From positions 17,986-81,985 of the forward strand of contig JACRDC010000035.1 in the NCBI GenBank assembly GCA_016218705.1: a DNA stretch of 64,000 nucleotides, read 5' to 3'. Shown here in pieces: positions 55,929-63,987 of this stretch. The stretch is from Desulfarculus sp. Lineage in GTDB: Bacteria; Desulfobacterota; Desulfarculia; Desulfarculales; Desulfarculaceae. Under the pieces are notes generated by a model, which did not search any database, was not told the DNA's origin, and worked only from the letters and a program-made list of their open reading frames with translations. Both the position numbers and the translations under genes were made by a program. Positions within the stretch are counted from its first letter, which is position 1; every line of letters begins with the position of its first letter.

Positions 55929-56831
55929 ATGCCCTCCTTGGACCCCCGCACCGTCATCCTAGTCTCCATGGTGATCTATGTTCTGCTGGCCATGGCCATG
56001 GTGCTGTTCAGCGCCTCCCTTAAGCACCAGCGCGGGCCTGGTTATTGGGCGCTGGGCACCAGCGGCTGGGCCTTGTTTTCCCTCTTGCTGTTCCTGCGCG
56101 ACATCCTGCCCGATTGGCTGACCATCGTGGTGGCCAACCAGGGCCTGGTGATGAGCCTGTGCCTGGTGGCCCAGGGCCTGGCCCTGCTCTTGGGCCAGCG
56201 TCCGCCCTTGGCCTTCCACCTGGCGGTCAGCGTGGCCAACCTGGCGGGGTTCCTTTATTTCACCTACATGCTCCCCAGCTTCTCGGGCAGGGTGGTGGTA
56301 TTCTCACTGGCCATAATCGTCCTGGGAGCGGAGATGGCCCGCCGGCTGCTGCCCCTGCGGCAGAAACCCAACGACCCCACGCGGCTGCTGGTGCTGTTCA
56401 CGCTCATAACCTGCATGGCGGCTTTTTCCCTGCGCATAGCCTTGACCTCCCTGGACGCCTGCCAGGGCCTGCTGCAGGACCGGGTCATAAACGTTGTCTT
56501 CCTGGTCTTCTTCCCCATGAGTGTGGTGGCCCTTAACTTCAGCCTGCTGGGCCTGGCCGCCTCGCGCTTTGCCCGCCAGAAGGACGAGGTCAACGCCACC
56601 CTGGCCGAAACCAACGGCCAACTACAGGAGGCCCTGGACAACGTCCGGACCTTGAGCGGGCTCTTGCCCATCTGCTCCCATTGCAAGAAGATAAGAGATG
56701 ACCAGGGTTATTGGCAGCAGATCGAGGGTTATCTGCGAGAGCACACGGACGCGGACTTCACCCACGGCATCTGCCCTGCCTGCGCCCAAGAACTGTATGG
56801 GGACTATATCAAGAGCCGCAAAGCCGGCTGA
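55929..56831 (+). CDS. Multi-helix membrane protein with C-terminal CKKIRDD zinc-like module
   Basis: 300 residues from the ATG at 55929 (AGGAAG upstream). Six or seven transmembrane helices (about 8-195), like MASE-type sensor modules, are followed by a coiled coil (ARQKDEVNATLAETNGQLQE). The C-terminal module LLPICSHCKKIRDDQGYWQQ, then FTHGICPACAQELYGDY, has two CxxC pairs. This module is usually found after PAS, GAF or receiver domains in sensor proteins. No kinase, GGDEF or HD domain follows here, so it may be a sensor without its own output. It lies between the response regulator and kinase genes in opposite orientation. Confidence 0.7.
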   Translation: MPSLDPRTVILVSMVIYVLLAMAMVLFSASLKHQRGPGYWALGTSGWALFSLLLFLRDILPDWLTIVVANQGLVMSLCLVAQGLALLLGQRPPLAFHLAVSVANLAGFLYFTYMLPSFSGRVVVFSLAIIVLGAEMARRLLPLRQKPNDPTRLLVLFTLITCMAAFSLRIALTSLDACQGLLQDRVINVVFLVFFPMSVVALNFSLLGLAASRFARQKDEVNATLAETNGQLQEALDNVRTLSGLLPICSHCKKIRDDQGYWQQIEGYLREHTDADFTHGICPACAQELYGDYIKSRKAG

Positions 56832-56867
56832 GCCCTGGCACCACAACCCCAGAGCCACGGATTGGCC

Positions 56868-57521
56868 ATGCCCATGCCGTCCCTTGATGAGCTAGGCTTC
56901 GACCGCTTCCAGCGCTTCGCCGCCACGGCCCGGCTGGTGGGCCAGGTGGCCGCCGAGGCCGGTGGCCGGCGCTTGAGCATCCTGGACGTGGGCGGCTTTG
57001 ACAACGCCCTGGCCGCCTTCCTGCCCGGGCACGGCCTGACCCCCTGGGGCGAGAAGGTGCTCAGGAGCGGCGGGGGCCTGCGCTTAGCCGACGCCAGCCA
57101 GGACGTGGTGGTGGCCCTGGACGTGCTGGAGCACGTGCCCCCGGGCGAGCGGCGCTTCTTCATATCGGAGTTGGCCCGGGTGTGCCGCCTGGCCTGCGTG
57201 CTGGGCTTTCCGGTCAAGGCCGCCGAGGCGGCCGAGGCCTTTGTGCTGGAGCTGACGAAGAGCGCCTGGCTGGCCGAGCACCGTGAGCACGGCCTGCCCG
57301 ACCCGGGGGAGATCGAGGCCCTGTTCCGCGACCTGGGCCTGACCTATACCCGGCACCCCAATGCCTGCCTGCCCTCCTGGACGGCCATGATGCTTCTGAT
57401 GCACGGGGTACAGGACCTTGGGTTGCGGGCCAGCATCAGCCAGTTCTTCAACCACAACTTCGCGCCCATCGAGGACCGCGAGCCGGCCTACCGCTACATC
57501 TACCTGTGCCGGCGGGGCTAA
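56868..57521 (+). CDS. SAM-dependent methyltransferase-like protein
   Basis: 217 residues from the ATG at 56868. SLDELGFDRFQRFAATARLV, then the Rossmann motif I SILDVGGFDNALAAFLP, and the VVVALDVLEHVPPGERRFFI segment (motif IV with DVLEH), typical of class I methyltransferases of the Methyltransf_11 type. The substrate is unknown. The gene is 36 bases after the membrane sensor-like gene and may be cotranscribed. The ribosome site is weak. Confidence 0.8.
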   Translation: MPMPSLDELGFDRFQRFAATARLVGQVAAEAGGRRLSILDVGGFDNALAAFLPGHGLTPWGEKVLRSGGGLRLADASQDVVVALDVLEHVPPGERRFFISELARVCRLACVLGFPVKAAEAAEAFVLELTKSAWLAEHREHGLPDPGEIEALFRDLGLTYTRHPNACLPSWTAMMLLMHGVQDLGLRASISQFFNHNFAPIEDREPAYRYIYLCRRG

Positions 57522-57560
57522 CCATCCGGCACGGTCAAGCCCCGGCCGCTAGCAGGGCCA

Positions 57561-57601
57561 AAGCTATTGCTTCGTCGCCTGGTGGCTCCTCGCAATAGCT
57601 T
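57561..57601. repeat. Inverted repeat AAGCTATTGC/GCAATAGCTT between convergent genes
   Basis: Ten-bp perfect arms (57561-57570, 57592-57601) enclose 21 bases. The core TTGCTTCGTCGC...GCTCCTCGCAA matches a dispersed repeat I recall as common in environmental bacterial genomes. Lying between the methyltransferase and kinase stops, it may terminate both. Confidence 0.7.
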
Positions 57602-57622
57602 GGTTGAGGTGGTGAGCCGGCC

Positions 57623-59080
57623 CTAGGCCGCCCTGAGCCGCACCTCCACCCGCGCCCCCCCGCCGGCGGCCTGGCCCACCTCCACCCGTCCCCGGTGGCT
57701 GGCCACGATGCTGCTGACGATACTCAACCCCAGGCCGGTGCCCTGCTCCTTGGTGGTGAAGAAGGGATCGAACAGACGCCCCGCCGCCTCGGGCTCGAAG
57801 CCCGGGCCGGTGTCCTCCACGGCGATGACCACCCACTGACGGCCATTGCTCTCGGCTTGGCTGGTGGAGACGGTGAGCCGGCCCCCGCCCTGCTCCTCCA
57901 TGGCCTGGATGGCGTTGTTGAAGACGTTCAGGAAGGCCCGGTAGAGCAGATCGGCGTCGCCCAGGGCCGGCGCCTGGCGGTTGTTGTAGCGGCGCACCAC
58001 CTCCACGCCGGACCGCTGGGCCTCGGGCGCCAGGGCCGCCAGGTTGCGCTCCAGCACCTGCTCCACCACCAGGGGGCGCAAGTCCGGGGTCTGGGGCCGG
58101 GCGAAGTCCAGAAACTCGGTGACGATGCGCCCCAGGCGGGTGGACTCCTCCACGATGACCTGGGCCAGGGGCCGCTGCTTGGGCTCCACCCGGCTGCCCA
58201 ACAGCTCGGCGGTGGAGCGCACGATGCCCAGGGGATTTCTGATTTCGTGGGCCACGCCGGCGATCATGCGCCCCAGGGCGGCCAGGCGCTCGGAGTGGTG
58301 CAGTTGCTCCTCCAGGGAGGCCTGCAGGGCGGCGCGCAGGCCCATGATGCGCTGCCCCCTTATGACGATGGTGCGCAGGATGACGAACAACAGCACCATC
58401 ATGCCCACCAGCATGCCCACGATGAAAAGCTGATCGCGCCAGATCTCCTTGAAGTCCTCGCCCACGTCCAGGGTTATCTCAAAGACCGCCCGGGCCGGCC
58501 CCAGTTCGGAGGTGAGCCGGCGCTCGTCGCGCAGGGGGATGAAGGTCTTGAGCACCATGGGCCGGTAGCCGCCCAGCTCCAGGAAATCCAGGGGCGGCTC
58601 CAGCACCGAGGCGTGGGAGCCGGCCACGGCCTGGCGGAAGGGCTCGCCGTCCGAGCCCAGGCGGCTGATGAATTCCGGCTGGGTGGAGTAGATGATATTG
58701 CCGTCCAGGTCCAGGATGTTGACCTGGCGCACCTGGAAGGAATGGATGGTGTTCTTGACCACCGCGTCCAGCAGGCTGAACTGGGAGGGCTGGCCCACGT
58801 TGATGCCGCCGTGGTCGCGCAGGGCCGGCACCACGAATCGCACCATCACCTGATGGTTGAGGTTCTCGGCCAAGAGCAGGGCGTACTGCTCGCGCTTGTG
58901 CAGCACCAGTTGGCTGGCCCGCTGACTGACCACCGTGGAGATGGCCATGGTGAAAAGCAGGATGATGACCAGGCTGGTCACCGAGAAGTACTTGACCAGT
59001 TGGAAGGGCTTCTGCTGGGCCGGGTCGGCCTCGGCCTCCGGCGGATGGAGCAGCAGGGCCTCCTGGTTGTTTGGTGTCAT
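57623..59080 (-). CDS. Membrane sensor histidine kinase (NtrB/ZraS-like)
   Basis: 485 residues. Transmembrane helix at about 32-50 (VTSLVIILLFTMAISTVV), periplasmic sensor domain to about 218, second helix 219-240, then HisKA with AGVAHEIRNPLGIV (His phosphorylated) and HATPase_c with NVFNNAIQAM (N box), VEDTGPGFEP, DPFFTTKEQGTGLGLSIV. It senses an extracytoplasmic signal and probably phosphorylates the sigma54-dependent regulator at 54350-55705. The two genes are on the same strand but separated by two genes of opposite direction. Confidence 0.93.
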   Translation of the reverse strand: MTPNNQEALLLHPPEAEADPAQQKPFQLVKYFSVTSLVIILLFTMAISTVVSQRASQLVLHKREQYALLLAENLNHQVMVRFVVPALRDHGGINVGQPSQFSLLDAVVKNTIHSFQVRQVNILDLDGNIIYSTQPEFISRLGSDGEPFRQAVAGSHASVLEPPLDFLELGGYRPMVLKTFIPLRDERRLTSELGPARAVFEITLDVGEDFKEIWRDQLFIVGMLVGMMVLLFVILRTIVIRGQRIMGLRAALQASLEEQLHHSERLAALGRMIAGVAHEIRNPLGIVRSTAELLGSRVEPKQRPLAQVIVEESTRLGRIVTEFLDFARPQTPDLRPLVVEQVLERNLAALAPEAQRSGVEVVRRYNNRQAPALGDADLLYRAFLNVFNNAIQAMEEQGGGRLTVSTSQAESNGRQWVVIAVEDTGPGFEPEAAGRLFDPFFTTKEQGTGLGLSIVSSIVASHRGRVEVGQAAGGGARVEVRLRAA

Positions 59081-59095
59081 TGCCGGCGCCCCGGC

Positions 59096-60499
59096 CTAGG
59101 CCACGAAGCGCGCGCCCTGGTCCATCTGCTCCAGGCGCTTCTTCTGCTCGGCGAAACCGGGCCGGCCCATGAGGCCGTAGGTCAGCTCCTTGGAGAGCTC
59201 CACCCCGGGCTGGTCCAGGGGGTTGACCTCCAGCATGGCCCCGGCGGCCACGGTGGCCGCCTCCAAGAGGAAGATGAGTTGACCCATGACCTGGGCGTCC
59301 AACTGGGGCAGGCGCAGGCTAAGGGAGGGGCGGCCCTGGCTGGCCAGGGCGGCGGCGGTGGCCAAAGCCTCGGCCTGGATCAGCTCGCTCATGGAGCGGC
59401 CGCCCAGGTAGGCCAGGGCGGCGATCTCGGGGTACAGGGCGGGTATCTCCAGGTCGGCGCCGTAGTTGGCCAGGGTGAGGAAGCAGACGAGCTTGTCCTG
59501 GGGGCCTTCCATGTAGAGCTGCAATTGGCTGTGCTGGTCGGTGGCGCCCACGGCGGCCACCGGGGTCTGGCCCAGGTTGACCCGCCTGCCATCTAGGGAC
59601 AGGGCCTTGCCCAGGCTCTCGGCCCATAGCTGGGCGAACCACTGGGCCAAGCCCAGGAGGTCGCTGACATAGGGCATCATCACCAGGATGTTGCGGCCGG
59701 CCCTCTGCATGGCCACGGCCAGGGCCGCAAAGAGGTAGGCCGGGTTCTCCAGCAGCCCGGGGCGCAGGCAGCGGCTGGCCATGGCCGCGGCCCCGTCAAG
59801 TAGGGCCTTGACGTCGTGGCCGGCGCAGGCCAGGGGCAATAGCCCCACGGCAGAGAGCACCGAGTAGCGCCCGCCCACGTTGGGCGGCACCGTGAGCACC
59901 GGGAAGGCCTCGCGGTTGGCCAAGAGGCGCAGGTTGCCCTTCTCCGGGTCGGTGGTGAAAAGGATGCGCCGGCGGGCCTCCTCGGCGCCCAAGGCGCGCT
60001 CCAGGCGCTCCAGCACCACCAGGAACTGGGACATGGTCTCGGCGGTGGAGCCGCTCTTGCTCACCACGTTGTACACGGTGCGCTGGGGGTCCAGACCCGA
60101 CAGCAGGCTGCAAAACATGCGGGGGTCGGAGTTGTCGGCCACGAAAAGGCGCATGGCCTGGTTCTTACAGGGCAGGGATTGGCGGAAGACCCCTGAGAGC
60201 GCCATGTCCACCGCCGTGGCCCCCAGGGCGCTGCCGCCGATGCCCAGCACCACCAGGTTGTCGGCCAGGCCGCGCAGGCGGTCCGCCTCGCCGGTGATGG
60301 CCGCCAGGTCCTCCTGGCCCATGGCCGGCAGTTGCCAGAAGCCCAGGCTACCGGCCTGGCGCTGTTGCTCCAGGCTGGCGTGGGCCTTGTCCGCCTGGGC
60401 CTGCAGGGCCTTCAGCGCCGCCAACTCCAGGCCCTGCCCCTTGCCTAGGGCTTCGGTCAGGCAGTAGGCGTAGTCCAGACGCACCGCTTGCTCGGACAT
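59096..60499 (-). CDS. pgi: Glucose-6-phosphate isomerase
   Basis: 467 residues, shorter than the roughly 550 of E. coli Pgi but similar to other deltaproteobacterial forms. VVLGIGGSALGATAV, then YNVVSKSGSTAETMSQFLV (phosphate-binding serines) and NVGGRYSVLSAVGLLPL. The C-terminal DQPGVELSKELTYGLMG has a Lys in the expected catalytic position. It interconverts glucose-6-phosphate and fructose-6-phosphate. GAGGAGGCCCC precedes the ATG. The 246-base spacer upstream holds the promoter of the next gene only. Confidence 0.94.
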   Translation of the reverse strand: MSEQAVRLDYAYCLTEALGKGQGLELAALKALQAQADKAHASLEQQRQAGSLGFWQLPAMGQEDLAAITGEADRLRGLADNLVVLGIGGSALGATAVDMALSGVFRQSLPCKNQAMRLFVADNSDPRMFCSLLSGLDPQRTVYNVVSKSGSTAETMSQFLVVLERLERALGAEEARRRILFTTDPEKGNLRLLANREAFPVLTVPPNVGGRYSVLSAVGLLPLACAGHDVKALLDGAAAMASRCLRPGLLENPAYLFAALAVAMQRAGRNILVMMPYVSDLLGLAQWFAQLWAESLGKALSLDGRRVNLGQTPVAAVGATDQHSQLQLYMEGPQDKLVCFLTLANYGADLEIPALYPEIAALAYLGGRSMSELIQAEALATAAALASQGRPSLSLRLPQLDAQVMGQLIFLLEAATVAAGAMLEVNPLDQPGVELSKELTYGLMGRPGFAEQKKRLEQMDQGARFVA

Positions 60500-60658
60500 G
60501 GGGCCTCCTCTCGCAGACGCGGCCTCGCCGGGGCCGGGGGTTGGGCGCCGGGCTGCCGGTCCCGCTTGGGGGAGGGCTGCCTGGTGAGTTTGATTATACG
60601 TTGCCGCCCATGGGCAAACAAGCAGCCGTCAAGACGCTCAAAAACATGGCCGTTGAAT

Positions 60659-60687
60659 TTGACAAACCCTGGCGCCCGGGCTATCAT
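60659..60687 (+). promoter_or_regulatory. Promoter of the small GTG-start gene
   Basis: TTGACA (60659-60664) and TATCAT (60682-60687), spacer exactly 17 bases, about 60 bases before the GTG. It is one of the best promoter matches in the window. 60500-60658 holds nothing else recognised. Confidence 0.7.
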
Positions 60688-60745
60688 GGGTAGCCAATCA
60701 AGTTTGTGCCGATGTGAATGAGGTTTCCACCGCGGGAGGTTGCCC

Positions 60746-60988
60746 GTGCAGGACATGCTGGACCAGTTGGCCGACCAGATCTTGGACATGGATTCCCAAG
60801 AATTGAAGGCCCTGCTGCCCCAGATACAGGCCCGCATGGACCAACTGGACCACACCCGCGAGTGGGAGCGCTCGGTGGTGGCCTTCTTCATCATCAACGC
60901 CCTGCGGGTCAAGGACAACCTGGCCGAGCAGGGCCGCCGCCCCGAGGTGGCGCCCCGCGAGGGCGTCCGCCTGCGCCTGGTCAAGTAA
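60746..60988 (+). CDS. Small helical protein of unknown function
   Basis: 80 residues from GTG (GGGAGG six bases upstream). Two amphipathic helices (DMLDQLADQILDMDSQELKA and LPQIQARMDQLDHTREWERS) and a hydrophobic stretch VVAFFIINALRVKDNLAEQ. Not enough to name a family. Its last eight bases overlap the 3' end of the convergent rarA gene. The strong promoter argues that it is a real gene. Confidence 0.65.
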   Translation: MQDMLDQLADQILDMDSQELKALLPQIQARMDQLDHTREWERSVVAFFIINALRVKDNLAEQGRRPEVAPREGVRLRLVK

Positions 60989-62339
60989 CCTCTTCCCCCT
61001 CGCCCTTTTCCCGCCGCAGCCTGGCCTTGGCCCGCATCAGCTCCCGCAGCCGTTCGCGGATAAGCTTCTCACGCCCGCGCTCCGTGGGCTGGTAGTAGCG
61101 CCGGCCCTTGAGACGCTCGGGCAGGTACTCCTGCCCCACCACCGCGTCCTGATGGTCGTGGGGATATTCATAGCCCCGGCCATAACCCAGGTTTTTCATC
61201 AGGCGGGTGGGGGCGTTGCGGATGGTGAGCGGCACCTCCAAAGGCCCCAGCTTGGCCGCGTCGGCGTTTGCCTGGCCAAAGGCCACGTACAAGGCGTTGG
61301 ACTTGGGAGCCATGGCCAGGTACACCGCCACCTGGGCCAGGGCCAGTTCGCCCTCGGGCCGGCCCAAGAGGTCAAAGGCACCTAGGGCGGCCACGGCCTG
61401 GTTCAGCGCGTAGGGGTCGGCCAGGCCCACGTCCTCGCTGGCGAAGCGCACCATGCGCCTGAGCAGGTAGTGGGGGTCCTCGCCGGCGGCCAGCATGCGC
61501 GCCAGCCAGTACAGGGCCGCGTCGGGGTCGGAGCCGCGTAGGGACTTGTGCAGGGCGCTGATGAGGTTGTAGTGCTCCTCGCCGGCCTTGTCGTAGCGCA
61601 AGGCCCCCCGGCCCACGGCCTGCTCGGCCAGGGTCAGGTCCACCAACCGCCGGCCGCCGGCTCCCAGGGGCGCGGTGGTCACCGCCGCCTCCAGGGCGGT
61701 GAGGAGCCGCCGGGCATCCCCAAAGGCCGTGGCCACCAGGTGGGCCTGAGCCTGGGGCAGCACCTCCACCACGTAGCCGCCCAGGCCGCGCTCCTGGTCG
61801 GCCAGGGCGCGCTCCAGGATGCGGTTCAGGTCTTCCTCGGCCAGGGGATGCAGCACCAGCACCCTCAGGCGCGACAACAGGGCCGGGATTATCTCGAAGC
61901 TGGGGTTCTCGGTGGTGGCGCCCAGCAGGGTTATGACCCCCGACTCCACGTGGGGCAAGAAGGCGTCCTGCTGGGCCTTGTTGAAGCGGTGTATCTCGTC
62001 CACGAAGAGCACCGAGGGCTGGCCGCCGGCACGCAGGCGGGAGCGCGCTTCCTCCACCACCCGGCGGATGTCGGCCACGCCGCTGAGCACCGCCGAAAAC
62101 TCCACGAAGGCCGCCTGCCACTGCCGGGCCAAGAGCCGGGCCAGGGTGGTCTTGCCGGTGCCGGGCGGACCCCAGAAGACCAGGGAGGCCGCCCGTCCGC
62201 TGGTCACCAGGCGGCCCAGGGGCATCTCCGGCCCCATGAGGTGGGACTGGCCCACGAACTCCGCCAGGGTCTGGGGCCGCAGGCGCTCGGCCAGGGGCTG
62301 GCCGGGCGAGGGGCCGGCGGGTGCCTGGAACAGGGCCAT
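60981..62339 (-). CDS. rarA: Replication-associated recombination protein RarA (MgsA)
   Basis: 452 residues. QTLAEFVGQSHLMGPEMPL, then Walker A WGPPGTGKTTLARLLAR, sensor and Walker B VLFVDEIHRFNKAQQD and LLGATTENPSFEI; the C-terminal tetramerisation part carries LRGSDPDAALYWLARML and the KNLGYGRGYEYPHDHQDAVVGQEYLP motif. RarA acts at stalled replication forks with SSB. Its ATG overlaps the patatin stop by one base. Confidence 0.94.
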   Translation of the reverse strand: MALFQAPAGPSPGQPLAERLRPQTLAEFVGQSHLMGPEMPLGRLVTSGRAASLVFWGPPGTGKTTLARLLARQWQAAFVEFSAVLSGVADIRRVVEEARSRLRAGGQPSVLFVDEIHRFNKAQQDAFLPHVESGVITLLGATTENPSFEIIPALLSRLRVLVLHPLAEEDLNRILERALADQERGLGGYVVEVLPQAQAHLVATAFGDARRLLTALEAAVTTAPLGAGGRRLVDLTLAEQAVGRGALRYDKAGEEHYNLISALHKSLRGSDPDAALYWLARMLAAGEDPHYLLRRMVRFASEDVGLADPYALNQAVAALGAFDLLGRPEGELALAQVAVYLAMAPKSNALYVAFGQANADAAKLGPLEVPLTIRNAPTRLMKNLGYGRGYEYPHDHQDAVVGQEYLPERLKGRRYYQPTERGREKLIRERLRELMRAKARLRREKGEGEEVT

Positions 62340-63298
62340 CAGGCCCTCCCTCCGGCGGCGCGGCTCTCCAGGGCCTGGCGTCCGGCCCGCCAGGCCCGGG
62401 AGAGCCTGTGGCGCCAGCCATCGCGTAAAAGCATCTCTATCTCGGGCAGCATCTCCTGGGCGGCCTCGCGCCCCAGGTCCATGATTAGTTGGGCCTTGGC
62501 GAAGTCCATCCAGTGGATGGCCCCCACGCTTGGCCGCACCACCAGGTCGGCCTCGCGCTGCACCAGCCGCGACAGCAGGGCGCCCTGGATGTCGCCGGCC
62601 CGCAGGTATAGCTCCAGGGCCTGGCGGGGGGTGTCCTCGGTGGCTATCTCGCGGTCAACGCTGACCGCCACCAGGCGCCGGGCGCCCCGTTGGCGGGCCT
62701 CCAGGGTGGGCACCAGGGCCGCCACCCCACCGTCCATGAGCAGCCGTCCCTGGAACTCCACCAGAGGTGTCACCCCCGGCACCGAGGAGCTGGCCAGCAC
62801 CGCCTGGCGCAGAGGTCCCTGTTCCAGCACCAAGGTCTGGCCGGTGCGCACGTCGGTGGCCACGGCGGCAAAGGGTATGACCGTGGACTCCAGGGGCACG
62901 TCGGGCAAGAAAAAATCCACCAGGTGGCGCATGAATTCGGGCTCGAAGACCGCGCTGCCCAACAGGAGCGACTTGACCATGCGCCCCTGGCAGAAGATGC
63001 GCCCCACGCGGTCGCCCAGGGTGGCGCAGACCTGGTCCTCGCTCTGGGCCACCAGGGCCTTGACCCTAGGGTCCTGGGCCTGGGACGAGCGCGCGAACTC
63101 CAGCACCCGCTGGCGCATCTGGGCCGGGGTGTAGCCCAAGGCGTAGCCAGCCCCGGCGATGGCCCCGGAGCTGGTGCCCACGATGGCCTCCACGCGCACC
63201 CCGGCCTCGTGCAAGGCCTCCAGCACCCCCACGTGGGCGAAGCCCCTGGCCCCGCCGCCGCCCAGGGCCAGGGTCAGCCCGGCCGGCGTTCGGCTCAT
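62339..63298 (-). CDS. Patatin-like phospholipase (RssA-like)
   Basis: 319 residues. Oxyanion loop LALGGGGARGFAHVGVLEAL, nucleophile elbow IVGTSSGAIAGAGYAL with Ser in GTSSG, and catalytic Asp in LLMDGGVAALVPT. A PDVPLESTVIPFAAVATDVRTG segment matches RssA. Cytoplasmic serine lipases of this group hydrolyse acyl lipids; the exact substrate is unknown. First gene of a two-gene unit with rarA; GGGGGGATAAT precedes the ATG. Confidence 0.9.
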   Translation of the reverse strand: MSRTPAGLTLALGGGGARGFAHVGVLEALHEAGVRVEAIVGTSSGAIAGAGYALGYTPAQMRQRVLEFARSSQAQDPRVKALVAQSEDQVCATLGDRVGRIFCQGRMVKSLLLGSAVFEPEFMRHLVDFFLPDVPLESTVIPFAAVATDVRTGQTLVLEQGPLRQAVLASSSVPGVTPLVEFQGRLLMDGGVAALVPTLEARQRGARRLVAVSVDREIATEDTPRQALELYLRAGDIQGALLSRLVQREADLVVRPSVGAIHWMDFAKAQLIMDLGREAAQEMLPEIEMLLRDGWRHRLSRAWRAGRQALESRAAGGRA

Positions 63299-63327
63299 AT
63301 TATCCCCCCCTTTACCCGCATTTTCAC

Positions 63328-63356
63328 TTTACAGCCCCGCAACCCTTGGCTATATT
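63328..63356 (+). promoter_or_regulatory. Promoter of rpsU
   Basis: TTTACA (63328-63333) and TATATT (63351-63356), spacer 17 bases; leader about 95 bases to the rpsU ATG. Confidence 0.6.
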
Positions 63357-63458
63357 TACCCGTCGGGGCCGGGCAGGTGTCCGTGGACGTGTTGGGCATA
63401 TTCTACCCCCCACGCGCCGCCAGCACAGGCCCACCTCAAATTTATAGTAAAGAAGGTG

Positions 63459-63668
63459 ATGTTAGTGCAAGTCCAGGTCGTGGATAACAACGTCGAGAAG
63501 GCCATCAAGCTGCTCAAGCGCAAGCTGACCAAGGAAGGCATCTTCCGCCAGCTTAAAGAGAAGCGTTGGCACGAGAAGCCCTCGGACGCCCGCCGCCGCA
63601 AGCAGCGCCAGGCCCGCCGCCGGGTGCGCCGGCAGATCGCCCGGGCCAAGGCCCGCAGCCGCGGCTAG
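63459..63668 (+). CDS. rpsU: 30S ribosomal protein S21
   Basis: 69 residues beginning MLVQVQVVDNNVEKAIKLLK, then RKLTKEGIFRQLKEKRWHEK and a basic tail (SDARRRKQRQARRRVRRQIA). S21 binds the 30S platform near the anti-Shine-Dalgarno region. AGAAGG precedes the ATG at 63459. Longer open frame upstream lacks a ribosome site. A strong terminator follows, so the gene is monocistronic. Confidence 0.97.
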   Translation: MLVQVQVVDNNVEKAIKLLKRKLTKEGIFRQLKEKRWHEKPSDARRRKQRQARRRVRRQIARAKARSRG

Positions 63669-63683
63669 ACGCCAGTAATCAAG

Positions 63684-63726
63684 AACGCGAGACGGCCACC
63701 CAGGCGGGGGCCGTCTCGCGTTTTTT
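63684..63726 (+). terminator. Rho-independent terminator of rpsU
   Basis: Fourteen-bp perfect stem AACGCGAGACGGCC / GGCCGTCTCGCGTT (63684-63697, 63709-63722) with an 11-base loop, followed by an uninterrupted T run. It is the clearest intrinsic terminator in the window. Confidence 0.95.
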
Positions 63727-63861
63727 GTGCACGAGGCGCTGCCAAATCAAATACTAATTTTACAGTAATCATATAGTATTGGGTTCTGGGTTCCTTGATC
63801 CAGGCATCTTCTGGGCGGTGGCTATGGGTTTTGGACCGCCCAAGCCCCGTGTCCCGCTCTT

Positions 63862-63906
63862 ATACCAAGTTGCGATCAAACGAGTAGTTTGATCGCAACT
63901 TGGTAT
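63862..63906. repeat. 20-bp perfect inverted repeat with 5-base loop
   Basis: The left arm ATACCAAGTTGCGATCAAAC (63862-63881) and the exact reverse complement (63887-63906) flank GAGTA. The stem is AT-balanced, unlike the GC-rich hairpins elsewhere. No gene overlaps it in 63669-64000. Confidence 0.85.
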
Positions 63907-63922
63907 GCGGGCCATGGATCCA

Positions 63923-63949
63923 CCCCAAGCAAACTGCGTTTGCTTGGGG
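63923..63949. repeat. 12-bp perfect inverted repeat with 3-base loop
   Basis: CCCCAAGCAAAC (63923-63934) and GTTTGCTTGGGG (63938-63949) around TGC, 16 bases after the preceding hairpin. Confidence 0.85.
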
Positions 63950-63967
63950 ACCCCGGGGAATGGCCCG

Positions 63968-63987
63968 CCGGGCGCGAAAGCGCCCGG
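63968..63987. repeat. 8-bp perfect hairpin with GAAA tetraloop
   Basis: CCGGGCGC (63968-63975) and GCGCCCGG (63980-63987) enclose GAAA, a stable GNRA tetraloop if transcribed. It is the third hairpin in 130 bases. Confidence 0.8.
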
